This document shows, one piece after another, positions 7,270 to 14,009 of a DNA stretch of 15,190 bases (positions within the stretch are counted from its first letter, which is position 1; the number at the start of each line of letters is the position of its first letter). The translations under genes were made by a program, and so were the position numbers. Below the pieces are notes generated by a model, which was not told the DNA's origin, made no database searches, and saw only the letters and a program-made list of their open reading frames with translations. This DNA comes from JANWYU01 sp964655485 (lineage in GTDB: Bacteria; Bdellovibrionota; Bdellovibrionia; Bdellovibrionales; Bdellovibrionaceae): contig CAZZMS010000193.1 in NCBI GenBank assembly GCA_964655485.1, positions 1 to 15,190 on the forward strand, read 5' to 3'.

Positions 7270-7593
7270 ATGAAACTTGTGTGGATTGTCGAGTTCATCT
7301 TGGCCTACCTGTGGGAGCTTACTAAGTCCAATTTTCAAGTGGCGCGTGCTGTCTTGTCACCCCGGATTAGGGTTCGTCCTGGATTTGTGCAAGTGCCTAT
7401 CGAGTTGCAAAACGAACACGCCCAACTGTTACTGGCTAATTTGATCACCATGACCCCAGGAACAGTTACCGTGGATATCTCCGTTGATAGGAGGACTTTG
7501 TTCATTCATAGCTTTGATGTGCCCAGTCCGGAGTCTGTGCGTGAGGGGATTAAGCAGTCTTTGGAATCCAGGGTGAAGCGTTTATTTCAATAA
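7270..7593 (+). CDS. mnhE: Na+/H+ antiporter subunit E (MnhE/MrpE family), short form
   Basis: Subunit E of the multisubunit cation/proton antiporter (Mrp/Mnh), inner membrane. The family core is clear: WELTKSNFQVARAVLSP (15-31), a short helix, then LLLANLITMTPGTVTVDI (53-70) and a C-terminal soluble part ending in a basic helix. It is 107 residues versus about 160 for full-length MnhE; the first two membrane helices are missing, leaving one N-terminal hydrophobic segment (3-17). I chose ATG 7270 because GAGGA lies 8 nt upstream. ATG 7261 and TTG 7255 are in frame but badly spaced. It is followed 41 bp later by mnhF. No subunits A-D or G are in the window. Confidence 0.85.
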   Translation: MKLVWIVEFILAYLWELTKSNFQVARAVLSPRIRVRPGFVQVPIELQNEHAQLLLANLITMTPGTVTVDISVDRRTLFIHSFDVPSPESVREGIKQSLESRVKRLFQ

Positions 7594-7634
7594 GGGGTGG
7601 AGTTGTTTTCGTAATCGGTTAATGAGGAAAAGAT

Positions 7635-7895
7635 ATGGCTTTTGAAGCAAGCATTCTTGTGGTGTTTTTTGTTGGAGTGGCTTTAACTTTGATGCGCTTG
7701 ATTCGGGGGCCTGCAGGTGTGGATCGAGTGATGAGCATTGATTTTTTGACCACTCAGCTGATGGTTTTTCTCCTTTTTTTCGCTTGGTGGAAAGAGTCCA
7801 CCTGGGCGTTGGATATCGTTTTGGTGCTTTCCGTGATCTCTTTTTTTGGCACTTTGATGTATGCCCTCTACTTAGAAAAGCCTCCTAAAGTGTAA
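7635..7895 (+). CDS. mnhF: Na+/H+ antiporter subunit F (MnhF/MrpF family)
   Basis: 86 residues, the normal family length. Three membrane helices (about 4-22, 37-52, 58-79) surround the conserved loop LIRGPAGVDRVMSIDF (22-37), where the invariant Asp-Arg pair sits. Subunit F is a small partner in the Mrp/Mnh cation/proton antiporter complex. GAGGA with about a 6-nt spacer precedes ATG 7635. It is most likely in one operon with mnhE and perhaps read through into hppA, although a promoter-like sequence separates the two. Confidence 0.9.
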   Translation: MAFEASILVVFFVGVALTLMRLIRGPAGVDRVMSIDFLTTQLMVFLLFFAWWKESTWALDIVLVLSVISFFGTLMYALYLEKPPKV

Positions 7896-7925
7896 GTTTC
7901 GCCTTCATGCGCCGTGGGCTGTGCG

Positions 7926-7954
7926 TTGACATTCGCTTAGGGTGTTCCTTAAAA
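7926..7954 (+). promoter_or_regulatory. putative hppA promoter
   Basis: A perfect -35 TTGACA (7926-7931), a 17-nt spacer and a weak -10 TTAAAA (7949-7954). The start would fall near 7961. That would exclude the upstream in-frame GTG (7942) as the hppA start and support ATG 7999. Confidence 0.4.
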
Positions 7955-7998
7955 CCAAGTTTCAGTCTTTTGCTACCCATTTAAAAAAAGGAGCTCTT

Positions 7999-10068
7999 AT
8001 GGATTTGGCACAGTGGTTAGGTTTGCCTCTTATTGCCGGCGGAGTGGGCTTGGTGATGGCCTTGTTTTTTTACTTGCGCGTCAAAAGCTTACCCGAAGGC
8101 AGCGAGACCATGGCGAGAATCGCCACTTACATTCGTCAGGGGGCCATGGCCTTTTTGGTGCGGGAGTATAAAGTTTTATCCGTTTATGCCTTGGTTGTGG
8201 CTGGTTTAATTGCATTCAGTCTGGGTAGTGTAGCCGCCTTGGCCTTTTTATTGGGTGCTTTCTTGAGCCTGCTGGCCGGTTTTTTTGGTATGAAGGCCGC
8301 TACTTTTGCTAACGTGCGCACCGCTCAGGCTGCCTCAGGGGGACACAAACCCACGGCTTTATTGGTGGCTCTAGACGGGGGAGCTGTGATGGGGCTTTCT
8401 GTGGCCTCCTTGGGTGTTGTGGGCCTGGGGGTATTATATTTGGTATTCAAGGACGATGCGGCCTTGGGGACCATTCTACATGCTTTTGCTACCGGGGCGA
8501 GCTCTATTGCGCTCTTTGCGCGAATTGGTGGGGGCATCTATACCAAAGCTGCTGATGTCGGGGCTGACATTGCAGGTAAGGTGATTGAGGGAATTCCTGA
8601 GGATGATCCCCGAAACCCTGGGGTGATCGCAGACAACGTCGGTGACAATGTGGGTGATGTGGCGGGTATGGGGGCCGACATTTATGAGTCCATGGTGGCA
8701 GCTATCGTCGCGGCGATGGCCATCGGGCTTACGGTTCCCTTGGAGGCCATTAAGCCTTTGTTACTGGGGGACTCTTCCGAGACGGCATTGCGCTTTTCCT
8801 CTGTGTTGTTACCCTTGTTTTTGGCGGCATTGGGGTTGGGCTTGTCCATTCTCGTGATTTTTATCGCTCGTATGCTCAAGAATATGGCTCCAGCGAAAGT
8901 CTTGCGCAGTGCCCTGATTCTTCCTCCCTTGGTGCTGACTGCTGTGTGTGCCGTCTTGTTACCTGCCTTTGGTGTGTCTAATTCGGTGACCGTCGCTCTG
9001 GCGGCAGGTGCTTTTAGCGGTGCTATTATTGGTTTAATCACTGAGTATTACACGGCCATGAAGCCCATTCGTGATGTAGCTGAGGCCAACTTGACGGGGG
9101 CTGCTACGGGTGTCATTCGCGGCTTAGCCGTGGGCATGGAATCGGTGGCCATTCCTTTGGTGGTAGTAGTGGCAGCGGCTTACGTGGCTGATCAGGTGTT
9201 AGGGTTATACGGCATTGCGCTCGCAGCTGTTGGGATGTTGGCAGGAACGGCGGTGGTGATGACTGTGGATGCCTATGGGCCGATTGCCGATAATGCTGGG
9301 GGAATTTCTGAAATGTCGGGACTAGGCGAGAGTGTGCGTGCTATTACCGATGAACTGGATGCCGTGGGTAACACCACTGCTGCCATCGGTAAAGGTTTTG
9401 CGATTGGCTCGGCGATCCTTACGGTGGTGGCTTTGTTTTCAGCATTCAATATGGAAGTGAACCACGAGCGTCTGAAAATGGGATTGGGAGCTATTACTTT
9501 GGATTTAGCCTCTAGCCGGGTGCTAATCGGTATTCTTCTGGGGTCCATCCTGCCCTTTTTGGTGGGTTCGACGACGATGTTGGCAGTCGGTCGTGCCGCT
9601 CAAAAAATCGTGGTGGAAATCGCCAGACAGTTCAAAGAAATCCCAGGCTTATTGCAGGGGAAAGCCGATCCTGAGCCCGCCAAAATTGTGGATATTGCCA
9701 CTCAGGCTGCCTTATTTGAAATGATCCTGCCGGGTACCATCGCCATTCTTGTTCCCGTTTTGGTGGGATTCATTTTGGGGCCAGGGGCATTGGCGGGTCT
9801 CCTTGCTGGGGCTATGGCCGCCGGAGCTACCATGGCTTTGTTTATGGCCAATGCGGGGGGGGCTTGGGATAATGCTAAGAAATTTATCGAAAAAGGTGGT
9901 ATCCCTGGTCACAAAAAAGGCTCCGATGCTCACAAGGCCGCTGTTATCGGTGATACTGTAGGAGATCCGTTCAAGGATACTTCAGGTCCTGGGGTTTCCA
10001 TCCTAATTAAAGTGATGTCTGTGGTGTCTTTGCTGATTGCCCAACTGATTGCCCTACGGGGAGGATAA
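7999..10068 (+). CDS. hppA: K+-dependent membrane pyrophosphatase (H+- or Na+-pumping)
   Basis: Hydrolyses pyrophosphate and pumps H+ and/or Na+ across the inner membrane; multi-spanning (family: 16 helices). 689 residues, normal length. Substrate-site motifs: DVGADIAGKVIEGIPEDDPRNP (186-207), the following DNVGDNVGD, and near the C-terminus DTVGDPFKDTSGPG. GNTTAAIGKG carries A461 and G464, the pair that marks the K+-dependent class; K+-independent enzymes have Lys and Thr there. D227 and E230 in GADIYES place the gating Glu where Na+-pumping and several bacterial H+ enzymes have it. ATG 7999 has AGGAG 5 nt upstream and beats an in-frame GTG at 7942. It follows mnhEF and precedes rpmI. Confidence 0.96.
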   Translation: MDLAQWLGLPLIAGGVGLVMALFFYLRVKSLPEGSETMARIATYIRQGAMAFLVREYKVLSVYALVVAGLIAFSLGSVAALAFLLGAFLSLLAGFFGMKAATFANVRTAQAASGGHKPTALLVALDGGAVMGLSVASLGVVGLGVLYLVFKDDAALGTILHAFATGASSIALFARIGGGIYTKAADVGADIAGKVIEGIPEDDPRNPGVIADNVGDNVGDVAGMGADIYESMVAAIVAAMAIGLTVPLEAIKPLLLGDSSETALRFSSVLLPLFLAALGLGLSILVIFIARMLKNMAPAKVLRSALILPPLVLTAVCAVLLPAFGVSNSVTVALAAGAFSGAIIGLITEYYTAMKPIRDVAEANLTGAATGVIRGLAVGMESVAIPLVVVVAAAYVADQVLGLYGIALAAVGMLAGTAVVMTVDAYGPIADNAGGISEMSGLGESVRAITDELDAVGNTTAAIGKGFAIGSAILTVVALFSAFNMEVNHERLKMGLGAITLDLASSRVLIGILLGSILPFLVGSTTMLAVGRAAQKIVVEIARQFKEIPGLLQGKADPEPAKIVDIATQAALFEMILPGTIAILVPVLVGFILGPGALAGLLAGAMAAGATMALFMANAGGAWDNAKKFIEKGGIPGHKKGSDAHKAAVIGDTVGDPFKDTSGPGVSILIKVMSVVSLLIAQLIALRGG

Positions 10069-10186
10069 AAAATTGGTAAAAAACCTTGATTCCTCGGGGA
10101 TAAAGGATTAACAACTAAGTTTTACATACTAGTCGGGCCGCTAAGAGAAGAGTCCTTCTTCCGCCTTGGGCTAGAAAGGAGAAATC

Positions 10187-10387
10187 ATGGCAAAACTCAA
10201 AATGAAAACCCATTCAGGGGCAAAAAAACGCTTCAAAGTGTTAAAAAGCGGTAAAGTGAAACGCGGTCAGGCGGGTATGCGTCACTTACTGTCCCACAAA
10301 AGCAGCAAACGTAAACGTCACCTCGGTGATCATGTGCATGTTCACTCGGCGAATATGTTGCAAGTCCGTCGTCAATTGGTGTTCTAA
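10187..10387 (+). CDS. rpmI: ribosomal protein L35 (bL35)
   Basis: 66 residues, standard size, very basic. MAKLKMKTHSGAKKRFK opens the protein and LLSHKSSKRKRHL sits mid-protein, both diagnostic for bL35, a large-subunit protein. The ribosome site AAGGAG is strong, 6 nt before ATG 10187. It pairs with rplT 13 bp downstream as in most bacteria, but infC, the usual upstream partner encoding IF3, is absent. The 118-bp leader after hppA holds a weak promoter-like sequence (TTGATT at 10086, TAACAA at 10109) and no structure I can call an L20 autoregulatory site. Confidence 0.98.
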   Translation: MAKLKMKTHSGAKKRFKVLKSGKVKRGQAGMRHLLSHKSSKRKRHLGDHVHVHSANMLQVRRQLVF

Positions 10388-10400
10388 CTAAGAGGTTGTT

Positions 10401-10742
10401 ATGCGTGTTAAGGGTGGATATACGAATCGTCGTCGTCACAAGAAAGTTTTAAAGCGCGCTAAGGGTTTTTACTCAGCCAATAGTCGTTGCTATACTCACG
10501 CCGTTGAAAAAGTGGATCGCGCTTTGGCTTACTCTTACCGTGATCGCCGGGCCAAAAAACGCAATATGCGTACCTTGTGGAATCAGCGGATCAATGCCGC
10601 CGCTCGTTTGAATGGAACCACTTACAGCCGATTAATTGGTGGTTTGGCTAAAGCAGGTGTGGCTATCGATCGAAAGATGTTAGCTCATTTAGCTATGCAT
10701 GATCCTGCGGCTTTTACTCAGATCTGTAGCAAGGCTTTGTAG
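10401..10742 (+). CDS. rplT: ribosomal protein L20 (bL20)
   Basis: 113 residues, slightly short of the usual 117-119. The basic N-terminal extension (MRVKGGYTNRRRHKKVLKRAKGF), the RDRRAKKRNMRTLWNQRINAA core (about 48-68) and the YSRLIGGLAKAGVAIDRKMLA region (about 75-95) are the family signature. It is needed early in 50S assembly. GAGG lies 5 nt before ATG 10401. It ends the rpmI-rplT operon, with an intrinsic terminator 56 bp downstream. In other bacteria L20 represses its own operon; no matching leader site is evident here. Confidence 0.98.
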   Translation: MRVKGGYTNRRRHKKVLKRAKGFYSANSRCYTHAVEKVDRALAYSYRDRRAKKRNMRTLWNQRINAAARLNGTTYSRLIGGLAKAGVAIDRKMLAHLAMHDPAAFTQICSKAL

Positions 10743-10798
10743 TTTATTTTTGTTGGTAACATTTTGATCAGAAAGCTTGAAAAGCCGCGAGAGAATAT

Positions 10799-10832
10799 AC
10801 AAAACCTCGGTGTCAACCGGGGTTTTGTTTTT
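10799..10832 (+). terminator. intrinsic terminator of rpmI-rplT
   Basis: 12-bp stem with one T-G wobble (10799-10810 with 10817-10828), six-base loop TGTCAA, then a T-run (10828-10832). The A-rich left arm mirrors the T-rich right arm, so it may also act on minus-strand transcripts coming from kdsB. Confidence 0.88.
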
Positions 10833-10839
10833 GGATTGT

Positions 10840-11163
10840 CCTAGATCAGTACTCGTCTCTGAATAATCGTTTTTTTGCGGCTTAGCCCTTCCCGGGCTTT
10901 TTCGTTTCGACCCGGGGCACGCCCTCCTTGGCTCAGCTGCAAAGGGCTTACGCCCTTAGCCATCCATGGTGCAGAGGCCTCCGGGCGAAAGAAAAAGCCC
11001 GGGGAGATAACAAAAAGACGCACTATTTCTCCCAGTTTTTCAGCGAATTTTATCAAAATCTCGAGAATTATCTCGGTACTAGAAATAGTAAAATGCACTA
11101 CCGGAGAGGCTTTCAAGGCGTCATAGAATTATTCAAGGCTAACTGAGTCAACCTAGATCAGTA
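10840..11163. repeat. pair of 12-bp direct repeats flanking copy A
   Basis: CCTAGATCAGTA occurs exactly at 10840-10851 and 11152-11163, with different flanking bases on each side. The 300 bp between them is repeat copy A. The arrangement is that of a target-site duplication around an insertion, though no transposase is present. Confidence 0.6.
10852..11151 (+). repeat. dispersed 3'-end repeat, copy A (structured, non-coding)
   Basis: The longest member of a three-copy family. It contains a long imperfect hairpin whose outer arms are CCCGGGCTTTTTC (10891-10903) and GAAAAAGCCCGGG (10991-11003), and an inner hairpin AAGGGC-TTAC-GCCCTT (10942-10957). An 8-bp inverted pair, TGAATAAT (10860) and ATTATTCA (11128), lies near its ends. 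AGCCC-TTCCC-GGGCT plus TTTTT at 10884-10902 is terminator-like. Short ORFs in three frames cross it, but they follow from the low stop density of the palindrome and have no ribosome sites. It fills most of the 495-bp gap between rplT and kdsB; 11164-11237 holds nothing I can name. Confidence 0.7.
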
Positions 11164-11237
11164 GATAAAAGTGCAGGGAGCAAGGCCGTAAAAAAAGGAA
11201 ATTGTTTAGGGACGAGTAAATAATGGAGAGGTGAGCA

Positions 11238-12020
11238 TTAACGAGAGGTAAGATACTTCTCTAACCGCTGCATATCTTCCTCGGTATCAATGCCAAAGCC
11301 TTGATACTCCACGAGGGTGACTTTAATGGGCTCTCCCATCTGTAAAGCGCGCAATTGCTCAAGACCTTCAGCCTTTTCCCAATCACTTGGCGGTGTAGAA
11401 CAAAAGCGTTTTAAAAATTGGTAACGATAGGCATAAAAGCCCAGGTGGCGGTAGGCGCAGAAAGGTGGCTGGGAGGGAGCTTGGCTACGACTGTAGGGAA
11501 TAGGGTAACGAGAAAAATAGCTAGCTTCTTGTTTAGCGTTGATCAGGACTTTAACTTGATTGGGATTGTGATAATCATCCTGATTGGCAAAACTCGTGGC
11601 TAATGTGCCCATCTGGGTTTGTGGTGAAGCCTGCATCATTTTCACGAGGGACTGTATGACCGTAAGTTCCACCAAGGGTTCGTCACCTTGGACGTTGATG
11701 ATCAGAGCGTCGTCAGGAAGGGGCGGTTGGCGCAAAGCCCATTCCATTCGATCTGTGCCACTGGGCAAATCTGAGGGAGTCATGTGTACGGTGACTTGTT
11801 CAGGAAAGTTTTGATGAGCGACTTGAGCAATGTCAGGGTGGTCGGTGGCTAAAATGAGCCTAGCCCCATTTAGCTCTGGGAAATCAAGATCTTTGATGAA
11901 GGAGACGACTCGTTTCAACACCCAAAAAATCAGGGGTTTGCCGGCTACGGGATAAACCATCTTCGCAGGAAAGCGAGTGGAGCCCATGCGTGCGGGGATG
12001 ACAATGGTTATCGGATCCAT
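11238..12020 (-). CDS. kdsB: 3-deoxy-manno-octulosonate cytidylyltransferase (CMP-Kdo synthetase)
   Basis: Activates Kdo: Kdo + CTP gives CMP-Kdo + PPi, the sugar donor for the LPS inner core; cytoplasmic. 260 residues, normal. Diagnostic motifs: IPARMGSTRFPAK (8-20, CTP-binding loop), LATDHPDI (57-64), PSGTDRMEWA (86-95), IINVQGDEPL (107-116, metal-binding Asp), YFSRYPIPYSR (168-178), HLGFYAYRYQFL (192-203), EGLEQLRAL (218-226) and GIDTEEDM (243-250). Divergent from pyrG, whose product supplies its CTP. No Shine-Dalgarno before ATG 12020. A weak promoter (minus strand TTGACC, 19-nt spacer, TAATAA at 12032-12027) would put the start almost on the ATG, so the message may be leaderless. Confidence 0.97.
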   Translation of the reverse strand: MDPITIVIPARMGSTRFPAKMVYPVAGKPLIFWVLKRVVSFIKDLDFPELNGARLILATDHPDIAQVAHQNFPEQVTVHMTPSDLPSGTDRMEWALRQPPLPDDALIINVQGDEPLVELTVIQSLVKMMQASPQTQMGTLATSFANQDDYHNPNQVKVLINAKQEASYFSRYPIPYSRSQAPSQPPFCAYRHLGFYAYRYQFLKRFCSTPPSDWEKAEGLEQLRALQMGEPIKVTLVEYQGFGIDTEEDMQRLEKYLTSR

Positions 12021-12081
12021 GCAGGCTTATTAGGACAGGAGTTATTAACGGGGTCAATAGGAGTGAGATACTCAGGTCTTT

Positions 12082-12110
12082 GGCCCTTTGCGCCTAAGTT
12101 GTAAAGGGCC
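12082..12110. other. 8-bp inverted repeat in the kdsB-pyrG divergent region
   Basis: GGCCCTTT (12082-12089) and AAAGGGCC (12103-12110) form a perfect stem with a 13-base loop. No T-run follows on either strand, so it is more likely a binding site or leader hairpin than a terminator. Confidence 0.4.
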
Positions 12111-12134
12111 TGCTTTGGGCGGAGGGGAAAATGG

Positions 12135-12254
12135 ATGGAGGAAAAACTGCGAAAAGGAGATTTTCTGGGCGAAGAATGGCTAGGGCTTTTCCTCTCTCTT
12201 AACTCGATGTGTAGAAGAATGAGGTGCCTTAGTGGTCCTCACGCATTAAACTAA
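12135..12254 (+). CDS. possible small ORF, 39 codons, upstream of pyrG
   Basis: ATG 12135 is preceded by GGAGGGG (12121-12127) with a 7-nt spacer, a strong ribosome site. The peptide begins MEEKLRKGDFLGEEWLGLF and ends at TAA 12252-12254, five bases before the pyrG ATG. pyrG itself has no visible Shine-Dalgarno, so ribosomes ending here could re-initiate on pyrG. No family is recognised. An alternative 23-codon reading starts at 12131. The coding status is inferred only from the ribosome site and position. Confidence 0.3.
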   Translation: MEEKLRKGDFLGEEWLGLFLSLNSMCRRMRCLSGPHALN

Positions 12255-12259
12255 AGCCC

Positions 12260-13936
12260 ATGAAATCTCAGTCGCGTTCACGATCTAAAGAGAAGTTTCA
12301 AACGAAATACGTTTTTGTTACCGGAGGAGTCGTATCCTCCATTGGCAAAGGGCTTACAGCTGCAAGCCTTGGGGCCTTACTTAAGGCGCGTGGTTTGGCT
12401 GTGACCATGATGAAATGTGATCCCTACCTCAACGTCGATCCCGGCACCATGAGTCCCTTTCAGCATGGAGAGGTTTATGTGACCGAAGACGGAGCCGAGA
12501 CGGATTTAGATTTAGGACATTACGAGCGCTTTATTGGTGTGACTTTGACTCAAGAGCACTCGGTCACTGCCGGTAAAATTTATGACCGCGTGATCACCAA
12601 AGAGCGTAAAGGCGAATATCTGGGTGGCACTGTACAAGTTATTCCGCATATTACCAATGAAATTAAAGCTAGTATTAAACGGGCGAGCCAAGGTGCGGAA
12701 GTGGCTATCATTGAAATTGGCGGGACGGTTGGAGATATTGAAGGCCTTCCTTTTTTAGAGGCGGTAAGACAGCTGCGCTCAGAGCTCGGGCCGCATAACT
12801 CCACCTTAATTCATGTGACTTACGTGCCGTTTATAAAAGCCGCAGGTGAGCTTAAGTCGAAGCCCACGCAACACAGCGTGAAGGAGCTTAGGGAAATTGG
12901 GTTGCAGCCTGATGTTTTGGTATGTCGTAGTGAGTATCCTTTGGACAAAGCCTTTCGCGAAAAAACGGCTTTGTTTTGTTCCGTGGAACCTCGTTTTGTG
13001 ATCAATGCCTTAGACGCACAAACGATTTACGAAGTGCCTTTGCGTTTACACGAGGAGGCTTTGGACCATTTAGTTTTGGAGCATCTCCAGATCAAAGCCC
13101 CGCGCATGGATCTAAGTGGTTGGAAAAAAGTTGTACACTCTCTGATGCATCCTAAGGGTGAAGTGGAAATCGCTATTGTGGGGAAGTATGTGGATTTGAA
13201 AGAGTCTTACAAATCTTTGCATGAAGCCTTAGTGCATGCTGGGATCGCTTGGAGCCGGGCGATTCGTATTCGGTATGTGGATTCGGAGAAGCTGAATTCC
13301 AAGACAGTGGCGCAAGCACTTAAAGGTGTCTCTGGGATTCTTGTGCCTGGTGGGTTTGGCGAGCGAGGAGTGGAAGGAAAAATGCTAGCCATCACCTACG
13401 CCAGGGAGAAAAAGATACCATTTTTTGGAATCTGTTATGGTATGCAACTAGCGGCCATAGAGTTCGCAAGACAGGTTTGTGGAATTGAGGATGCCGTATC
13501 ACGTGAATGGGTGGGCGAGACTCAATCCAGTGCTCCTTGTGTGATTGATCTGAGCCCTGAGCAAAAAAATATCCAAGGCCTTGGAGGCACCATGCGCTTA
13601 GGGGCTTATCCCTGTGTGCTCAAAGAGGGCAGTTTGGCGGCAAAACTTTATGGAGCTAAGAAAATTTCCGAGCGTCATCGTCATCGCTATGAGTTCAATA
13701 ACAATTATCGTAGCTTGTTTGAGAAAAAAGGCATGGTGTTTAGTGGAGTTTACGAGGCGCGAGATTTGGTGGAAATCATCGAACTTAAAAATCATCCTTG
13801 GTTTATTGGGGTGCAATTTCACCCTGAGTTTAAATCGCGTCCCTTGGAGCCACATCCCTTGTTTGTAGGTTTTATCAAGGCCGCGAGCGAGTTGGGTAAC
13901 AAAAAGTCAGGTCATGTGCGTAGGCGAGTGACATAG
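12260..13936 (+). CDS. pyrG: CTP synthase
   Basis: Makes CTP from UTP, ATP and glutamine; last step of de novo pyrimidine nucleotide synthesis. The N-terminal amidoligase domain has YVFVTGGVVSSIGKGLTA (17-34), KCDPYLNVDPGTMSPFQHGEV and EIGGTVGDIEG. The C-terminal glutamine amidotransferase has the nucleophile C392 in FFGICYGMQ, plus H521 and E523 in QFHPEF. 558 residues against about 545 in E. coli; a 14-residue Ser/Arg/Lys-rich extension precedes the conserved start. The family usually has Leu after the nucleophile (GICLGMQ); here it is Tyr393. The loop before GGTMRLGAY is shorter than in E. coli. It is followed by kdsD 73 bp downstream, likely one operon. Confidence 0.97.
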   Translation: MKSQSRSRSKEKFQTKYVFVTGGVVSSIGKGLTAASLGALLKARGLAVTMMKCDPYLNVDPGTMSPFQHGEVYVTEDGAETDLDLGHYERFIGVTLTQEHSVTAGKIYDRVITKERKGEYLGGTVQVIPHITNEIKASIKRASQGAEVAIIEIGGTVGDIEGLPFLEAVRQLRSELGPHNSTLIHVTYVPFIKAAGELKSKPTQHSVKELREIGLQPDVLVCRSEYPLDKAFREKTALFCSVEPRFVINALDAQTIYEVPLRLHEEALDHLVLEHLQIKAPRMDLSGWKKVVHSLMHPKGEVEIAIVGKYVDLKESYKSLHEALVHAGIAWSRAIRIRYVDSEKLNSKTVAQALKGVSGILVPGGFGERGVEGKMLAITYAREKKIPFFGICYGMQLAAIEFARQVCGIEDAVSREWVGETQSSAPCVIDLSPEQKNIQGLGGTMRLGAYPCVLKEGSLAAKLYGAKKISERHRHRYEFNNNYRSLFEKKGMVFSGVYEARDLVEIIELKNHPWFIGVQFHPEFKSRPLEPHPLFVGFIKAASELGNKKSGHVRRRVT

Positions 13937-14009
13937 ATAGGTGACAGAAAAATTAGCGTGCCGGATTATTTGGAAAAAATGTTTTTTCAGGGACGAGGTG
14001 GTGAAAGAT

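Noticed and set aside
7942..7998. GTG start giving hppA 19 extra residues
   Set aside because: It lies inside the putative promoter, has no ribosome site, and the extension is not hydrophobic like the family N-terminus.
8682..9041. 119-residue minus-strand ORF inside hppA
   Set aside because: Fully antisense to a conserved membrane protein; composition reflects the complement of hydrophobic codons.
10841..11146. Three short ORFs on both strands across repeat copy A
   Set aside because: None has a ribosome site, their translations differ per frame, and copies B and C break them with stops or deletions. The conserved unit is the DNA/RNA structure, not a protein.
12082..12110. Hairpin as a terminator for kdsB or pyrG
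   Set aside because: No T-run on either side, and it lies upstream of both divergent genes, not downstream.
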